Below, piece by piece: positions 6,738 to 7,010 of a DNA stretch of 7,010 bases (positions are counted from its first letter, which is position 1; every line of letters starts with the position of its first letter). Position numbers and translations under genes: made by a program. The notes under the pieces are model-generated. The model saw nothing but the letters and a program-made list of their open reading frames with translations, did not search any database and had not been told where the DNA came from. Source of the stretch: Planctomycetaceae bacterium (GTDB lineage Bacteria > Planctomycetota > Planctomycetia > Pirellulales > Thermoguttaceae); the NCBI GenBank assembly GCA_009783865.1, contig WRCR01000212.1, positions 1 through 7,010 of the forward strand. Reading direction: 5' to 3'.

Positions 6738-6742
6738 CGTTG
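6636..6742. repeat. Right foldback (long imperfect inverted repeat)
   Basis: It begins CAATGCGAAACACACAAAAT and ends TTTTAGCGTTG. The reverse complement of its second half (CAACGCTAAAAGCGCAAAAA, then TCTGCACAAAAAGCACGAAA) aligns well with the first half. Its right arm is also a direct repeat of the right arm of the left foldback: TCGTG-TTTTTGTG-GATTTT-GCGTTGAAA blocks occur at 6198-6238 and again at 6706-6745. It encodes the C-terminal tail of the GxxExxY ORF and ends 16 bases before alaS, so it also forms the alaS 5' region. Confidence 0.65.
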
Positions 6743-6758
6743 AAAAAGAAATCAAACC

Positions 6759-7010
6759 ATGCAAACCAACGAACTCCGCGAAATATATTTGTCGTTTTTT
6801 GAAACCAAGGGCTGCGTCCGCAAGCCGAGCGATGTGCTGGTGCCGCGCTGGGACCCGTCCGTGCTATTCACTCCGGCAGGAATGAACCAGTTCAAGGACC
6901 ATTTCCTGGGCAGATGCAAACTCGAATTCACCCGCGCAACTACTTGCCAAAAGTGCTTGCGAACCGGCGACATCGACAATGTCGGGCGCACCGCTTATCA
7001 TCATACGTTC
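6759..7010 (+). CDS. alaS: Alanine--tRNA ligase, N-terminal part (runs off the window)
   Basis: AlaS charges tRNA-Ala with alanine in the cytoplasm and is essential for translation. Only the first 84 residues are present and the frame is open to the window end; full-length enzymes have about 870 residues. Recognition rests on the class II catalytic domain start: ELREIYLSFFETKG (5-18), VLFTPAGMNQFKDHFLG (35-51), EFTRATTCQKCLRTGDIDNV (56-75) and GRTAYHHTF (76-84). The last block leads into the conserved FEMLGNFSFGDY region just outside the window. Relative to E. coli, the segment after TT has a Cys63-X2-Cys66 pair and is three residues shorter, a form I associate with planctomycetes and relatives. 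The ATG start matches the usual AlaS N-terminus. The upstream GAAAAAG is at best a weak ribosome site. No promoter is evident, because the right foldback occupies the upstream region. Confidence 0.96.
   Translation, partial: MQTNELREIYLSFFETKGCVRKPSDVLVPRWDPSVLFTPAGMNQFKDHFLGRCKLEFTRATTCQKCLRTGDIDNVGRTAYHHTF

Larger units (their letters stand above)
6121..6748. mobile_element. Composite foldback-repeat element carrying a GxxExxY gene
   Basis: A GxxExxY gene sits between two foldback repeats. One boundary motif appears four times in alternating orientation: TTTTTTAACGC at 6121-6131, GCGTTGAAAGAAAAAA at 6230-6245, TTTTTTTCAATGCG at 6629-6642, and GCGTTGAAAAAG at 6737-6748. The element fills the whole lepB-alaS gap: it begins 6 bases after the lepB stop and ends 10 bases before the alaS ATG. 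It encodes no transposase, and I see no convincing target-site duplication. If mobile, it would need help in trans, or it could be an old insertion. Mobility is inferred from repeat organisation. Confidence 0.5.

Noticed and set aside
6658..6885. 75-codon plus-strand ORF spanning the right foldback and the start of alaS
   Set aside because: It is in a different frame from alaS, and the alaS frame has unmistakable AlaS motifs.

Overview
The window looks like chromosomal DNA from a moderate-GC member of the Planctomycetota. Three things suggest this. The AlaS N-terminus has a lineage-like form with a Cys-X-X-Cys pair. The signal peptidase I is very large, with a zinc-ribbon-like insert and a large beta-rich insert. 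There is also a giant protein built from carboxypeptidase regulatory-like (CarboxypepD_reg) domains. The phylum is inferred from protein style only; I would not name a genus.

Layout. Bases 1-150 hold no convincing gene but contain an array of inverted CCACATAA/TTATGTGG half-sites, including a perfect 22-bp palindrome 6 bases before the first CDS. Bases 151-3177 (+) encode a 1008-residue beta-rich multidomain protein. It appears to be two tandem duplications in series (A1-A2-B1-B2), and no signal peptide is visible at the available start. Bases 3178-3387 are a convergent intergenic region with a degenerate dispersed repeat and three tandem 9-mers. Bases 3388-4038 (-) are purN. Bases 4039-4234 form a divergent intergenic region with one good sigma70-type promoter facing each way. 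Bases 4235-6115 (+) encode the enlarged signal peptidase I (lepB). Bases 6121-6748 are a compact composite element: a GxxExxY (PD-(D/E)XK-like) gene between two related foldback repeats. From base 6759 alaS begins and runs off the window.

How the genes fit together. purN (purine synthesis), lepB (protein export) and alaS (translation) are housekeeping genes with no shared pathway. The first CDS probably acts in the envelope or outside the cell, if it is intact. The most system-like object is the foldback-repeat/GxxExxY cassette between lepB and alaS, whose boundary motif occurs four times in alternating orientation. A decayed relative of its repeat may lie at about 3190-3290. The family of the cassette gene is known, so the organisation of the element is the point of interest, not a new enzyme. 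I see no RNA genes, CRISPR arrays, transposase genes or clear intrinsic terminators.
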